Shown one piece after another: positions 45,465 to 55,230 of a stretch of DNA of 64,000 bases; positions within the stretch are counted from its first letter, which is position 1, and every line of letters begins with the position of its first letter. Position numbers and translations under genes: made by a program. Origin of the DNA: Proteiniphilum acetatigenes DSM 18083 (GTDB taxonomy: Bacteria; Bacteroidota; Bacteroidia; Bacteroidales; Dysgonomonadaceae); assembly GCF_000380985.1 (NCBI RefSeq), contig NZ_KB905709.1, forward strand, positions 1-64,000, given 5' to 3'. The notes beneath the pieces were generated by a model that did not search any database, was not told the origin of the DNA, and was given only the letters and a program-made list of their open reading frames with translations.

Positions 45465-46148
45465 ATGACAGATCCCATTAAAGTGATACTGGTTGACGAT
45501 GATACCGACCTGGGAAATCTGGTAAGCACAGCGCTTGCCGCTGACGGCTACAAGGTACATTTTCAAAATTCGCTTGCCGGCATCAATAGTATCATTGAAG
45601 AGTTCAAACCCTCCATCCTGGTATTGGATGTGGAGATCGGTGAAGAGGACGGCATTACATGTGCCGAAGATATTCTTAAAATCTATCCGTCGCTTCCGGT
45701 GTTGTTTATTTCTTCGCATACCGATACCAAGAGCGTGGCCCGGGGGGTACGTACTGGTGGCGTAGGATATATCCGTAAACCGTTCGACATGGAGGAATTA
45801 AAAGTGTTCATTGACCGTTTTGCACATCCCGGAGAGGATCATTCAGGCATTCAGATAGGCCGTGACTATTCTCTAAACGTTAAAACGAGGGAATTGCGTT
45901 ATCGGGCAACTCCGGTAAAGCAATTGAGCCCTCATGAATTTGAGACTTTATTGTTTTTTGTACAAAACAGGGATAACGTAATATCTTATGAAACACTGTC
46001 GGGAAAAGTATGGAGAAAAGAATATTCCGAAACCGAAGCATCCATGAACAATCTGGTCTCCAGATTGAGAAAGATATTGGGAAACGATCCCTGTATACAT
46101 ATTCAAACCGTAAAAAATAGAGGATATCTGCTAATTATTGATCTGTGA
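45465..46148 (+). CDS. OmpR/PhoB-family response regulator
   Basis: 227 residues. Receiver domain 1-120 with acidic pocket VDDDTDLG, phosphorylated Asp near 54 (LVLDVEIGEEDG), and lysine in IRKPFDMEE. The C-terminal winged helix (about 128-227) shows LSPHEFETLLFF, VWRKEYSETEASMNNLVSRL and TVKNRGYLL. It begins 8 bases after the kinase gene and is the cognate partner. It converges on the FUSC-family gene with a 17-base gap. Confidence 0.94.
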   Translation: MTDPIKVILVDDDTDLGNLVSTALAADGYKVHFQNSLAGINSIIEEFKPSILVLDVEIGEEDGITCAEDILKIYPSLPVLFISSHTDTKSVARGVRTGGVGYIRKPFDMEELKVFIDRFAHPGEDHSGIQIGRDYSLNVKTRELRYRATPVKQLSPHEFETLLFFVQNRDNVISYETLSGKVWRKEYSETEASMNNLVSRLRKILGNDPCIHIQTVKNRGYLLIIDL

Positions 46149-46165
46149 TTTTTTCAAAAAACATA

Positions 46166-48316
46166 TTATACCTCATACAGTTTCACAATCCCTTTTGCCT
46201 CTGCCAGCAACTCACGTGAAACATGGGCGATATTGTAGATAAGCCTTACCCTGTGGTTTCCGGCATCATCCATCATTTTGTCGATCTGTTCGTCCCAACA
46301 GTTTGCTTTCCGGAAACTGTCCTCAATCTGCTTTTCATCGGCGTTGTTGGTTAACATCTCCGAAACCAGGCGGAGTACATCGCTCACATCACGGCAAAGG
46401 GCAAGTTCTGTTTCCGAGAGATCACCGGCCGACTTATGGACACCGAAAGCGGAGATATAGGACAGCAGGGCATGGTTCAGGTTAGTGAGGTTAAAAGCCT
46501 TATCCTGATACCCGCGCCTGTTCTTGGGTTCCAGCCGCATCCATTTCCAGGCGGAAGTCAAGGCGTTGTCGGCATTGTAAGCGGTACGCCGGTTGTGAAG
46601 ATAATCCTCCTCGGAGACGGAACCGTCATAGATGCTCTCGAAATAACGCCTGTTTTTTGCCACCGCATTCAGCATCAGCCCCGGGAGCTGCTTATACTGC
46701 CAATCGGGCCAGATAAAGCGTACAGCCATATAGGCGAGCGTGCCGCCCACCAACGTATCGATGATACGGGGCATCATTACGGCTACTCCCTGGTTAGAAA
46801 GCAAATTGAAAGCTGCCAGCACGAAGATAGTGATAAAGACGACAGCGATCGTATAGTTTTTCTTCAGCCAGTAAAAGAAGAAGTAAATGGAGGTGAGCAA
46901 CAAGAGTATCTGTCCCGGAGTGGTGGGCAGCAGTTGTGCCAGGGCGACCCCTCCAACAACTCCCAGCAAGGTACCGAACACGCGGTGGAAAAGCCGGATA
47001 CGCGTGGCGCTATAGGTTTGCTGGACAACAATCAGCGATGTCATCAGTATCCACGAACCCTTCCCGAAATTCAAATAAAGCATGATTCCGTATCCCAGCA
47101 TCCAACACAAGGTAAGCCTCACTGCAAAGCGAAAACGGGGATGAGTGGCATGCAACAGTGATTTCAAACCGGTTCTCTCCGGCTTCCGGGAATGAAAGAC
47201 CGTCACATCTATCTGGTCGATGGTTTTTTCATTCTCCCGGAGATTTTCTTCCAATCCCGTCAGGTTTCTCAGCAGTAACGACAAAGTAAGATAATAGGGT
47301 TCGTCTTTCTCCGCATCGAGCATTGCCCGTAGCGCCGTTATCGTCCATTTCAACGAGAATGGATGCCTGTAAGGTCGTTCGGTCAGCAAGGAGTCGGCAT
47401 AGAGACGAACTGCTGCTGCAATCTCCCTCATCAGTTTTCCGAACCCTTCCAGCAAATCGCTGCTTTTCACCTGGCGCGATAATAAATCGTACTGCTCATG
47501 GCTCGATATGGCCCTTTCCTGCATGGCCTGCAACAAAAACCATTGGCGATAGTAATGATCCGCCACCGGAAGTGCTTCAGGACTGCATTCTTCCGAATAG
47601 CTGTAAAGATCGTTCTTGCATGCTTCGATCTGTTGCGCCAGATTTATATTTTTTTGTGCCAGTTGGGTCCTGATCACTTTTTGTACCTGAGGATCGCTGG
47701 GGAATAGATTTGCCTTCAGGTCGATATATTCTGCCAGGAAGTGAAACCCACGGGCAAGCTGTTGTTGCAATAGCCGATAAGGCCTGAAGTAAAGTAGCAG
47801 GATAGAGATCACGGCATAACAAAAGGCTCCAAGGGTGAAAAACAGGGGGAGATAATACCATTTTTCACTGTTTTCAGCCGCCAGCATGGAATAGACCAAA
47901 ATAAGCATTGTCCCGAAAGTAACTCCCTGCATCCGTGAATCGATACCTCCAATCAAAAGGAGGGAAAAGGAGAGAACAAGCAACACAATAGCAAACCAGG
48001 CCGGCAGAGGTAGAAAGATAGCCACTAAACTACTGGTAATTACGTAAAGTATTAGCGCTATGGAGGAAGATTTGATCCTTCCTTTCGGATGCACATCGGT
48101 TTCTCCCAATGCCATCGCCACCACTCCCAGTGCCAGAGTCGTACCAAAAAAGGAGTTATGGAATATCAACTCGGTGGGGATCAGCAGGAAAGCAATGGAT
48201 ACGGTCACCTTCAATGCCCACAAATGATCGGGGCTTTTCCAGAACACATTGATCCAGATGTCGGCTATCCTATCTTTTATCGGTTCTACTCCATTACTCA
48301 TCTTATCTTTTGGCAT
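46166..48316 (-). CDS. FUSC/YccS-type inner-membrane protein
   Basis: About 716 residues from the ATG at 48316 (MPKDKMSNGVEPI). It has two sets of membrane spans (about 30-190 and 385-520) separated and followed by cytoplasmic regions, the architecture of YccS/YhfK and aromatic-acid exporter (AaeB-like) proteins. Marks: FHNSFFGTTLALGVVAMALG in the first set and YSATRIRLFHRVFGTLLGVV in the second (FUSC signature). Probable efflux function; substrate unknown. ATGs at 48337 and 48301 are alternatives. Confidence 0.83.
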   Translation of the reverse strand: MPKDKMSNGVEPIKDRIADIWINVFWKSPDHLWALKVTVSIAFLLIPTELIFHNSFFGTTLALGVVAMALGETDVHPKGRIKSSSIALILYVITSSLVAIFLPLPAWFAIVLLVLSFSLLLIGGIDSRMQGVTFGTMLILVYSMLAAENSEKWYYLPLFFTLGAFCYAVISILLLYFRPYRLLQQQLARGFHFLAEYIDLKANLFPSDPQVQKVIRTQLAQKNINLAQQIEACKNDLYSYSEECSPEALPVADHYYRQWFLLQAMQERAISSHEQYDLLSRQVKSSDLLEGFGKLMREIAAAVRLYADSLLTERPYRHPFSLKWTITALRAMLDAEKDEPYYLTLSLLLRNLTGLEENLRENEKTIDQIDVTVFHSRKPERTGLKSLLHATHPRFRFAVRLTLCWMLGYGIMLYLNFGKGSWILMTSLIVVQQTYSATRIRLFHRVFGTLLGVVGGVALAQLLPTTPGQILLLLTSIYFFFYWLKKNYTIAVVFITIFVLAAFNLLSNQGVAVMMPRIIDTLVGGTLAYMAVRFIWPDWQYKQLPGLMLNAVAKNRRYFESIYDGSVSEEDYLHNRRTAYNADNALTSAWKWMRLEPKNRRGYQDKAFNLTNLNHALLSYISAFGVHKSAGDLSETELALCRDVSDVLRLVSEMLTNNADEKQIEDSFRKANCWDEQIDKMMDDAGNHRVRLIYNIAHVSRELLAEAKGIVKLYEV

Positions 48317-48437
48317 ATCTATGTAGGAAATTACCAATTGCCAATTGCCAATTGCGAATTACTAATTACCAATTACTAATGACTAATTAATTGGTACGCC
48401 AAACATCAACAAATCATCAAATCACCACATTAACAAA

Positions 48438-50039
48438 TCATAACGTTACGTCTACCCTAAAAGCACCGAGAAGGGCATCGGGATGATCCCGATAGGTGAA
48501 ACGATGAACATACTCCACACGCAAAAGCCCGAGAATATTGGTGATACCGATGGTTCCCTCCACATAAGGAACATTGTCGTATCGATGTGAAACGGATGGA
48601 AAGTGATACAGTCCATTCGGAGAAACCGCCGGATTGTTCTTATCACTCAGCCGGCCATGGGCAACCCTCAATGAGGCCAGTTCCCTTAATTGCAATATGT
48701 CCGCGACAGGCATTTTTGCCAACAGGAGGTCATCTCCTACAAAAGTCATCCGCAGGGTGTATTGCTCGTCGGCCACAAATTCCAATGCCCGGTTCAGGAA
48801 AAAGAAGTTATTCTCAATCTGATAGCGGTAGCGTTGATTAGGATATACCAATAAAGGAAAAGGAACCTTATTCCATACTTTCATTATCTCTCCGACAGCA
48901 TCCAAACGGCCGGCACTCCCCAGTAAAAAACGCTTCTGGGCTGAAAACTCAGACCTGTGATAGGCTACTTCACCGCCTATGAAACCATTGACACCCATCG
49001 TATGGGAAAGAAAAAAGACCGGAGAAGTTATTTCCAAAGGTATTCTTTTCCGTTTTTGCTGATGATAGGCCTCTCTCACCGAGTAGCGTAATAGTACACC
49101 TACATCGGTAGTATGTAATTCACCATTCGTGAGGACTATACCCTCCTCAAAATCCTGGTCGAACTGCAACTTTCCCTGGGGAACTAACCGTGACCGTCTC
49201 ACCCGCAACGTGTGTGCCAGTCCGTTTTTATACTCTCTCTCATAATTAAGCTCTGCAAAATTCCGATAGGTCGCTTCGTTCATCGAACGCCTGTAAGTGA
49301 TCAGCAGCAGGTCGTTCAGGGCATAGGGATGCATTTCCCCCGGAGAATAGAGATCGTTTTCATACACCAATCTCAGGTTATTTTTCGGGAACTCATCCTC
49401 ATGATAGGCTTTTTTGTTGAATGAGTAGATGGCCTCACCACGGTATTTGAATCGCTGATCTTTAAAACCATAGGCTGCATATCCTCTCACAAAAAAATGG
49501 GGGCTCAACCTGGAATTGGAGGCAATGCCCGCCCTGAGCCGGATTCCTTCAATAGGGTTATAAGTGGGAATAGTCTGAATCCTTCCAAAGTCGAACCAGT
49601 TGGTTTCCGGATCTCCAAGCGGAATCCAGTCGTTTGTCACGAACTTTACCGCTCTGGCAAGAAACGCACCGAAGGCTCCTGAATTCACGGCTATACTGTC
49701 CTGTATCGCACGAACTCTATCCACATGATCGTCTGGTTCCAGCGCCACGATCAGTCTCTCCGTCTCACGCTCATCCAAAGAAAGAGACATCAGTTGGAAT
49801 CCCTCTCTCGCGACCATCAGTCGCCTGTCGGTAATTGAATCGGGAACAGAAAGCGAAAATTCTCCTGTATTATCGGCTACGGTTCCGATAGAGGTTCCCT
49901 GGATAAAGAGTGCTGCGTAAGGTACCGGAGTGTGATACTTTGCATCCGTCACCACTCCTTTGAGTAGCGTGTTTTGTGCAAATACCGAAACACCGGCACT
50001 CATCAAAAACAGGAAAAACAGTATTGAAGTTTTTTTCAT
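48438..50039 (-). CDS. DUF5686-type outer-membrane protein
   Basis: 533 residues from the ATG at 50039: signal peptide 1-22 (ending VFAQ), a carboxypeptidase-regulatory-like domain (about 25-105, LKGVVTDAKYHTPVPYAALF), then a beta-rich region in the style of DUF5686 (IRLRAGIASNSRLSPHFFVR, AYGFKDQRFKYRGEAIYSF, ELNYEREYKNGLAHTLRV) ending VDVTL, a barrel-type C-terminus. Most DUF5686 proteins I know of are longer, so this is a compact form. Probably an outer-membrane barrel of unknown function. Confidence 0.72.
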   Translation of the reverse strand: MKKTSILFFLFLMSAGVSVFAQNTLLKGVVTDAKYHTPVPYAALFIQGTSIGTVADNTGEFSLSVPDSITDRRLMVAREGFQLMSLSLDERETERLIVALEPDDHVDRVRAIQDSIAVNSGAFGAFLARAVKFVTNDWIPLGDPETNWFDFGRIQTIPTYNPIEGIRLRAGIASNSRLSPHFFVRGYAAYGFKDQRFKYRGEAIYSFNKKAYHEDEFPKNNLRLVYENDLYSPGEMHPYALNDLLLITYRRSMNEATYRNFAELNYEREYKNGLAHTLRVRRSRLVPQGKLQFDQDFEEGIVLTNGELHTTDVGVLLRYSVREAYHQQKRKRIPLEITSPVFFLSHTMGVNGFIGGEVAYHRSEFSAQKRFLLGSAGRLDAVGEIMKVWNKVPFPLLVYPNQRYRYQIENNFFFLNRALEFVADEQYTLRMTFVGDDLLLAKMPVADILQLRELASLRVAHGRLSDKNNPAVSPNGLYHFPSVSHRYDNVPYVEGTIGITNILGLLRVEYVHRFTYRDHPDALLGAFRVDVTL

Positions 50040-50182
50040 CTTTTCCGGTTTTAAAACCAAGAACCTATTTTGATTTACTGATGTAACGATTTGTAGATTT
50101 ACTGATGATTACTAATTCTCAAATTGGCAAATCGTTAAATCATCACATTGCCTCCTTAATCAGTACACCTTTCCACCTTCTA

Positions 50183-51862
50183 TCACAATTTCCTGTAACG
50201 CACCCTTTTCGGCTCCACGTTCCCGAGTCGCATCTTCTTGTTTTCCTCATACTCGCTGTAGGAACCCTCGAAATAGAATACCTCAGAATTGCCTTCGAAA
50301 GAGAGGATATGGGTACAGATACGATCCAGGAACCAACGGTCGTGCGAGATCACCACGGCACATCCTGCAAAGTTCTCCAGACCTTCTTCCAATGCACGCA
50401 AAGTGTTCACGTCGATATCATTGGTCGGTTCGTCGAGCAACAATACGTTGGCACCAGCTTTGAGAGTCAGCGCCAGATGGAGACGGTTCCGCTCACCACC
50501 CGACAGCACACCGCACAGTTTTTCCTGATCGGCACCGGAGAAGTTAAAACGGGAAAGATAGGCACGGGCATTGATCTCTTTTCCGCCTACGCGTACAAAT
50601 TCCGAACCGCCGGACACTACCTGGTAAACCGTTTTTTCCGGGTCGATAGCTTCGTGTGCCTGATCCACATAAGCCGTTACTACGGTCTCCCCCACTTCAA
50701 ATTTTCCTGCATCGGGAGTCTCTATTCCCTGAATCAGCCTGAAGAGAGTCGTCTTTCCGGCACCGTTGGGACCAATTACCCCTACAATACCGTTGGGGGG
50801 CAACATAAAGTTCAGGTTATCAAACAACAACTTGTCGCCAAATGCTTTTTTCACGTTGACCGCTTCAATCACTTTATTACCCAAACGGGGACCGTTCGGA
50901 ATAAAAAGTTCCAGTTTCTCTTCCCTCTCCTTCTGATCCTCATTCAACAGCCTCTCGTAAGAATTCAGACGCGCTTTTCCTTTCGCCTGGCGTGCCTTGG
51001 GCGCCAGATTGATCCATTCCAACTCCCGTTCCAGCGTCTTACGCCGCTTACTCACCTGCTTCTCTTCCTGCTCCATCCGCTTGGTCTTCTGTTCGAGCCA
51101 TGAGGTATAATTTCCTTTCCAGGGTATCCCTTCGCCGCGATCCAGTTCGAGGATCCAGCCAGCTACATGATCGAGGAAGTAACGGTCGTGCGTAATGCAG
51201 ATCACCGTACCCTTGTATTGTTGAAGGTGCTGTTCCAGCCAGTCGATCGACTCGGCATCAAGGTGGTTGGTCGGCTCGTCGAGCAACAGCACATCCGGTT
51301 CCTGCAGCAACAACCTGCAGAGTGCCACACGACGGCGTTCACCTCCCGACAGTTCACGAATCGGTTGTTCTTCCGGGGGGCAGCGCAAGGCGTCCATTGC
51401 CCGTTCCAACCGGTTATCTATATTCCATGCATCGACAGCATCCAGTTTATCCTGCAATTCGGCCTGACGAGCGAAAAGGGAGTTCATCTTATCTTCATTT
51501 TCATAATACTCAGGCAATCCGAATTTCAGGTTGATCTCTTCATATTCATTCAACAAGTCCATCACGGGTTGCACTCCTTCGCGGACAACTTCGATCGCCG
51601 TTTTATCCGGATCCAGCGCCGGATCCTGCTCAAGGTATCCCACCGAAAAACTCTTATCGGACACCACTTCGCCCTGATACTCTTTCTCGATCCCGGCAAT
51701 GATTTTCAACAGCGTCGATTTTCCCGAGCCGTTCAGACCGATAATACCAATTTTAGCACCATAAAAAAAGGATAAATAAATATCTTTCAATACCTGTTTG
51801 TGTGGCGGAAACATTTTGCTCACGCCAACCATGGAAAAAATAATCTTTTTATCGTCGGACAT
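50183..51862 (-). CDS. ettA: Energy-dependent translational throttle EttA (ABC-F)
   Basis: 559-residue ABC-F protein that binds the ribosomal E site and gates the first elongation step according to ATP/ADP. Two ATPase halves: GLNGSGKSTLLKII and GPNGAGKTTLFRLI (Walker A), LSGGERRRVALCRLL and LSGGERNRLHLALTL (signatures), LLLDEPTNHLDAES and LLLDEPTNDIDVNT (Walker B), joined by the basic linker (KRRKTLERELEWINLAPKAR). EttA arm features and the end GSYSEYEENKKMRLG fit the EttA subfamily. A minus-strand TATCTTTG box lies near 52025. Confidence 0.94.
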   Translation of the reverse strand: MSDDKKIIFSMVGVSKMFPPHKQVLKDIYLSFFYGAKIGIIGLNGSGKSTLLKIIAGIEKEYQGEVVSDKSFSVGYLEQDPALDPDKTAIEVVREGVQPVMDLLNEYEEINLKFGLPEYYENEDKMNSLFARQAELQDKLDAVDAWNIDNRLERAMDALRCPPEEQPIRELSGGERRRVALCRLLLQEPDVLLLDEPTNHLDAESIDWLEQHLQQYKGTVICITHDRYFLDHVAGWILELDRGEGIPWKGNYTSWLEQKTKRMEQEEKQVSKRRKTLERELEWINLAPKARQAKGKARLNSYERLLNEDQKEREEKLELFIPNGPRLGNKVIEAVNVKKAFGDKLLFDNLNFMLPPNGIVGVIGPNGAGKTTLFRLIQGIETPDAGKFEVGETVVTAYVDQAHEAIDPEKTVYQVVSGGSEFVRVGGKEINARAYLSRFNFSGADQEKLCGVLSGGERNRLHLALTLKAGANVLLLDEPTNDIDVNTLRALEEGLENFAGCAVVISHDRWFLDRICTHILSFEGNSEVFYFEGSYSEYEENKKMRLGNVEPKRVRYRKL

Positions 51863-52104
51863 ATTATTTAATTACTAATTATTAATTACAAATTACTAAT
51901 TACCAGCAGATTACGATTGGCATCTAATTGATTTTCTAATATGATTTGTTTCGATTGATTTATAATCCTCATTCACGTGGCATGTGAACCAAATAACCAC
52001 TGGACACAAATCTGAAACGGAGCACAAAGATAATGAACATTTTCGTTATTCTGTTAAGTCAAACGGGAAGAGAGTAAGCTTGTGATTCAGTAACCCTCCA
52101 TCAA

Positions 52105-52356
52105 TTAAGGACATATTATTAAATCTGAATTATTGATTATATCATATTCTATCATGTCCACTCTGCCGGTAAATACAGAATCCTTTAACTCCATATGAAT
52201 ATCCAAAGAATTTATATAGTCTTCCAACTTTTCGCTCTCGCTGATAGCTTTTCCCTGATCCGACAAAACTGTTGATTCCTTTTGCCCGGAAACACAACCT
52301 ATCGACAAGACAAAACAAAAAGCAGAAGCAAAAAATATTAGTTTTTTTAATCTCAT
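52105..52356 (-). CDS. Small hypothetical lipoprotein
   Basis: 83 residues starting at the ATG 52356 (MRLKKLIFFASAFCFVLSIG, lipidated Cys at 21). The remainder is a short acidic tail (ESEKLEDYINSLDIHMELKD) with no known domain. A longer open frame upstream reads through a dispersed repeat copy and is not used. Function unknown. Confidence 0.6.
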   Translation of the reverse strand: MRLKKLIFFASAFCFVLSIGCVSGQKESTVLSDQGKAISESEKLEDYINSLDIHMELKDSVFTGRVDMIEYDIINNSDLIICP

Positions 52357-52834
52357 ATCTAAGTAGTGTATATCATCTTTATTCATAGAATATAAGATGC
52401 ACCTCGGATAAGCACAAGCAAGCTTGGCTCTTCCCTCGGCTTTCATTATATTTTACAAAAGTAAAAAATAGAACGATAGCACTGGTTACTATCTCCGTAT
52501 ATTTCACAGAGAACCGGATGAGACTGTATAAAAGTACGTTTTATCATGCTACACTGAATTTTAATGGGTAAATATAGCCATAAAAAATACTACCCTAAAG
52601 TATAGTTTCCTTTTTTTCTTAGAGAAAAGAATTCATCTTTGTACAATACTAATATTTAATAATAAAGAACATTGAAAAAAGAGGAAATCGCATCAAATAA
52701 TCAAAAAACGATGCAACGTTTTTTTCTTTTTTTCATCTTTATTAATGGAAGGATATTAATTCCGAATTACTAAATATGCAAACCAGCATATTTGGAAGAC
52801 AGATGGGTGCGATGTCAATTTTATTATTAATATT
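52357..52834. other. Gene-free divergent gap
   Basis: 478 bases, AT-rich. It holds repeat copy 9 (52398-52447) at its left end, several long T-runs (for example 52612-52619 and 52712-52733), and a palindrome-like word near 52776-52793 (ATATGCAAACCAGCATAT). Leader of the PstS-like gene; a CATCTTTG word near 52634 is close to a -7 box but not exact. Confidence 0.45.
52398..52447 (-). repeat. Dispersed hairpin repeat, copy 9
   Basis: Minus-strand words AAAGCCGAGGGAAGAG, CCAAGCTTGCTTG and GCTTATCCGAGGTGC. Same AAGCTTGCTT centre as copy 3. Confidence 0.5.
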
Positions 52835-53779
52835 ATGAAGAAAACAATTAAGGCTATTATGCTATCCCTATGCATTTTAATGGGATGTGCGAAAGATGAA
52901 GTACCTGATCCATTCCTGATCGAAGGTATTTCCATGGAAAATTATCCAAAAGTGGACTGTTCCACTTCAACACAAATTCTCCAATCGCTCATCGCTTGCA
53001 AATTATTGGGTGTGGGTTATGATTGGAAGGAAAACATGCTATTCGGGGGATATTACGATTTAAATATTCAATATGATGATCTGCCCGGCTCCCTTGAGTT
53101 CTTTAAGAATCTACGGGTTTCTACCACGCATGGTGCATTCACGAGTCTTATCGACCGGGAAGTTGACCTGATCGTTACTTCCCGCAGCATTTCAAGGGAT
53201 GAAAAAGCCTATGCCGACGAACAGGATGTCACACTCGATGAAACACCCATTGCCCTGGATGGATTTATATTCATTACCCACAAGAATAATCCCGTCAAAT
53301 CGCTCACAAAGAAACAGATACAGGATATCTATATGGGAGAGACCACCAATTGGAAAGAAGTCGGCGGAAGAGACCTTGCCATTACTCCTTATATAAGGGA
53401 ACCCAATTCCGGAAGTCAGGAAAAAATGGAAACAATCGTCATGAAAGGGCTTGAAATGCCAAAATGGGAATTCACACCTTTGCTTGGAATGGGAGGCCCG
53501 TTTGACCGGCTTCGATCCGATGAAAGCGGAATATGCTATTCGCTTTATTATTACAATCAATTTTTTGTGGAACCCGAGCTTGTCAATCAACTGGCAGTCG
53601 ATGGAATTACACCGACCCAACAAGCGATCAGAAACCGGACATATCCCTATACAACCGAGGTCTATACGGCAATCCGTTCAGATACGGACAAAAACTCGAT
53701 GGCATACAAATTATACCGGCTAATTTGCTCTGATAAGGCGAAAAAAATCATTGAAGAGAGTGGTTATGTGCCAAAATAA
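52835..53779 (+). CDS. PstS-like phosphate-binding lipoprotein
   Basis: 314 residues with a lipoprotein signal (ILMGCAKDE, Cys at 18). The body is a PstS/PBP-like type 2 binding fold: KVDCSTSTQILQSLIACKLL, VDLIVTSRSISRDE, KNNPVKSLTKKQIQDIYMGE then TTNWKEVGG, IREPNSGSQEKME, and DKAKKIIEESGYVP at the end. These are the phosphate-loop regions of PstS. No pstCAB permease genes are near, so it is a stand-alone binding lipoprotein, as often found beside TonB-system genes in Bacteroidota; a TonB remnant lies about 1.2 kb downstream. Confidence 0.82.
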   Translation: MKKTIKAIMLSLCILMGCAKDEVPDPFLIEGISMENYPKVDCSTSTQILQSLIACKLLGVGYDWKENMLFGGYYDLNIQYDDLPGSLEFFKNLRVSTTHGAFTSLIDREVDLIVTSRSISRDEKAYADEQDVTLDETPIALDGFIFITHKNNPVKSLTKKQIQDIYMGETTNWKEVGGRDLAITPYIREPNSGSQEKMETIVMKGLEMPKWEFTPLLGMGGPFDRLRSDESGICYSLYYYNQFFVEPELVNQLAVDGITPTQQAIRNRTYPYTTEVYTAIRSDTDKNSMAYKLYRLICSDKAKKIIEESGYVPK

Positions 53780-53934
53780 GAATTGTAACAGCCTCTGATC
53801 CGGGATGCGATGCAGAAAAAATATATTGTCTAAATATCTAAAGATATTTGATGTAAATAATTTTTATTGTGTTTTTGGAAGCGAATTTTGGTGTGAAAAA
53901 CTATTTATCTTTAACAATTAAAATTTAAGGTATT

Positions 53935-54447
53935 ATGAAGGCATGTAGCATTATGAATGTTATCCTATTTTGTGTGCTCTTCACATTCTCTTCATGTGAA
54001 GACAATTCACCGGAACAATCGTCTTTGATCACGGTGACGGGTGAAGCCAAAACAAAATCATCATCCGAAAATGGAGAAAATCCTAATGATGTTGCACCTG
54101 TTGTATTTACCGGCAACGATATCGCATGGTTTAATTCAAAAACAGGGGAAATCAAATTCAGGGAAAGTTTCAATCCCAACGATCTTGAGCTTTATCAGAA
54201 TTTACACTTTTACCTTGCGGGTGACCATCTTTTCACCGTCGTTACGTATGTACTACCTATTCACAGTTTTGCGTCAAATGATCTGGTCTTGTATATTGAT
54301 GCCGATGGGAAGTGTTATCTACACGATTGCTATCCCCTAAGCCTGATGGAAATCCTACCTGAAGTCAAGGAAAACAAGCAAAAGCGGGAAGTTGCCTGGA
54401 ATAAATTCATCAATCAACTTAAAAACGAGAAGAAATTAAAGAAGTAA
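53935..54447 (+). CDS. Hypothetical lipoprotein
   Basis: 170 residues; signal with lipobox TFSSC (Cys near 21), then a Ser/Asn-rich linker and a compact domain (VVFTGNDIAWFNSKTGEIKF, YLAGDHLFTVVTYVLPIHSF, ASNDLVLYIDADGKCYLHDC) ending in a basic helix. I do not recognise the family with certainty. Second in a series of three plus-strand lipoprotein genes. Confidence 0.7.
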   Translation: MKACSIMNVILFCVLFTFSSCEDNSPEQSSLITVTGEAKTKSSSENGENPNDVAPVVFTGNDIAWFNSKTGEIKFRESFNPNDLELYQNLHFYLAGDHLFTVVTYVLPIHSFASNDLVLYIDADGKCYLHDCYPLSLMEILPEVKENKQKREVAWNKFINQLKNEKKLKK

Positions 54448-54508
54448 TTCCACACGAGTGGTTAAGACAGTTGTTTGTAAATGGCATAACTTCTAATAAA
54501 TCAAATAT

Positions 54509-54994
54509 ATGGAAAGAAATAAACACTCTCTTTTAAAAATAATTTTTTTAAGTTGTTCATTATTCATGTTAAGCATAGGTTTCATAGCTTGTGAAAAAGA
54601 CAACCTTGGAGAGCCTGAACTTCCCCGTCTCACTGGGCAATTCATACACATGGACAATACCTACGAACTGGATCACGGAATCATGTACAGGAGTGCCGGC
54701 TATACTGGAATTCACGGTATTTACCTCTTTTCGGAAGACGAGCGCAATAAAGTGGATGTGTCTTTTATCGTACAGAGTTGGCCGTCCGAAACAGGGCCAC
54801 CTGTTGCAAGTGACAGGTTACTGCCGGGATGGTATCAATTTATGAACGAAACGGGGCAAACAGTTGGTGACAGGATGAGTGCCAAACTTAGTCTCGCTTA
54901 TCGTTGCGATTTTTCTGAACGTTTCGAGGACTCATACCCACACTACGGTGTTGAAATTGAAAAAGAGAAAGATGGTAGTGGTTACTATCTTTGA
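54509..54994 (+). CDS. Hypothetical lipoprotein
   Basis: 161 residues; lipobox GFIAC (Cys near 28). The mature part has a beta-rich pattern (GQFIHMDNTYELDHGIMYRS, VDVSFIVQSWPSETGPPVAS, GVEIEKEKDGSGYYL). Possibly one of the small DUF50xx Bacteroidales lipoproteins, but I cannot name it. A TonB C-terminal remnant begins, in another frame, right at its stop codon. Confidence 0.68.
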   Translation: MERNKHSLLKIIFLSCSLFMLSIGFIACEKDNLGEPELPRLTGQFIHMDNTYELDHGIMYRSAGYTGIHGIYLFSEDERNKVDVSFIVQSWPSETGPPVASDRLLPGWYQFMNETGQTVGDRMSAKLSLAYRCDFSERFEDSYPHYGVEIEKEKDGSGYYL

Positions 54995-55166
54995 AGAAGA
55001 TTTTATACATTTTGAACATTCTCCTGAATTCCCTGAAGGCAATGCTGCATTAATGAAATTTTTGTCGGACAGTATGAGATATCCGGTGATTGCGATGAAT
55101 AACGGCATACAAGGCCTGGGTGATAGTCAATTCTACCGTAAAGGCGACTCAAAACGACTGATGAAA
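54991..55166 (+). pseudogene. TonB C-terminal domain remnant
   Basis: The frame reads FEEDFIHFEHSPEFPEGNAA, LMKFLSDSMRYPVIAMNNGI, QG. The order PEFPEGNAALMKF, YPVIA, NGIQG is the signature of the energy-transducing TonB C-terminal domain of Bacteroidota. There is no TonB N-terminus or membrane anchor upstream, and after QG the sequence degenerates (GDSQFYRKGDS) and runs into a dispersed repeat. A dead fragment. Confidence 0.7.
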
Positions 55167-55230
55167 TCGAACATTTTCGTTAAGCGAGGGCAAAGTGAAT
55201 TTATTTATTTTGCCGAGCGCAGAAAATGCC
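55166..55230 (+). repeat. Dispersed hairpin repeat, copy 10
   Basis: Plus-strand words GAACATTTTCGTTAAGCGAG, GGCAAAGTGAATTTATT and TTTTGCCGAGCGCAG. Its first 17 bases recur at 55240-55256, giving a 17-base direct repeat 72 bases on, and GAACATTTTCGTTA also occurs near 52034. Confidence 0.6.

Noticed and set aside
46436-47161. 241-residue open frame antisense to the FUSC gene
   Set aside because: No recognisable domain; the opposite strand has clear membrane spans and family motifs.
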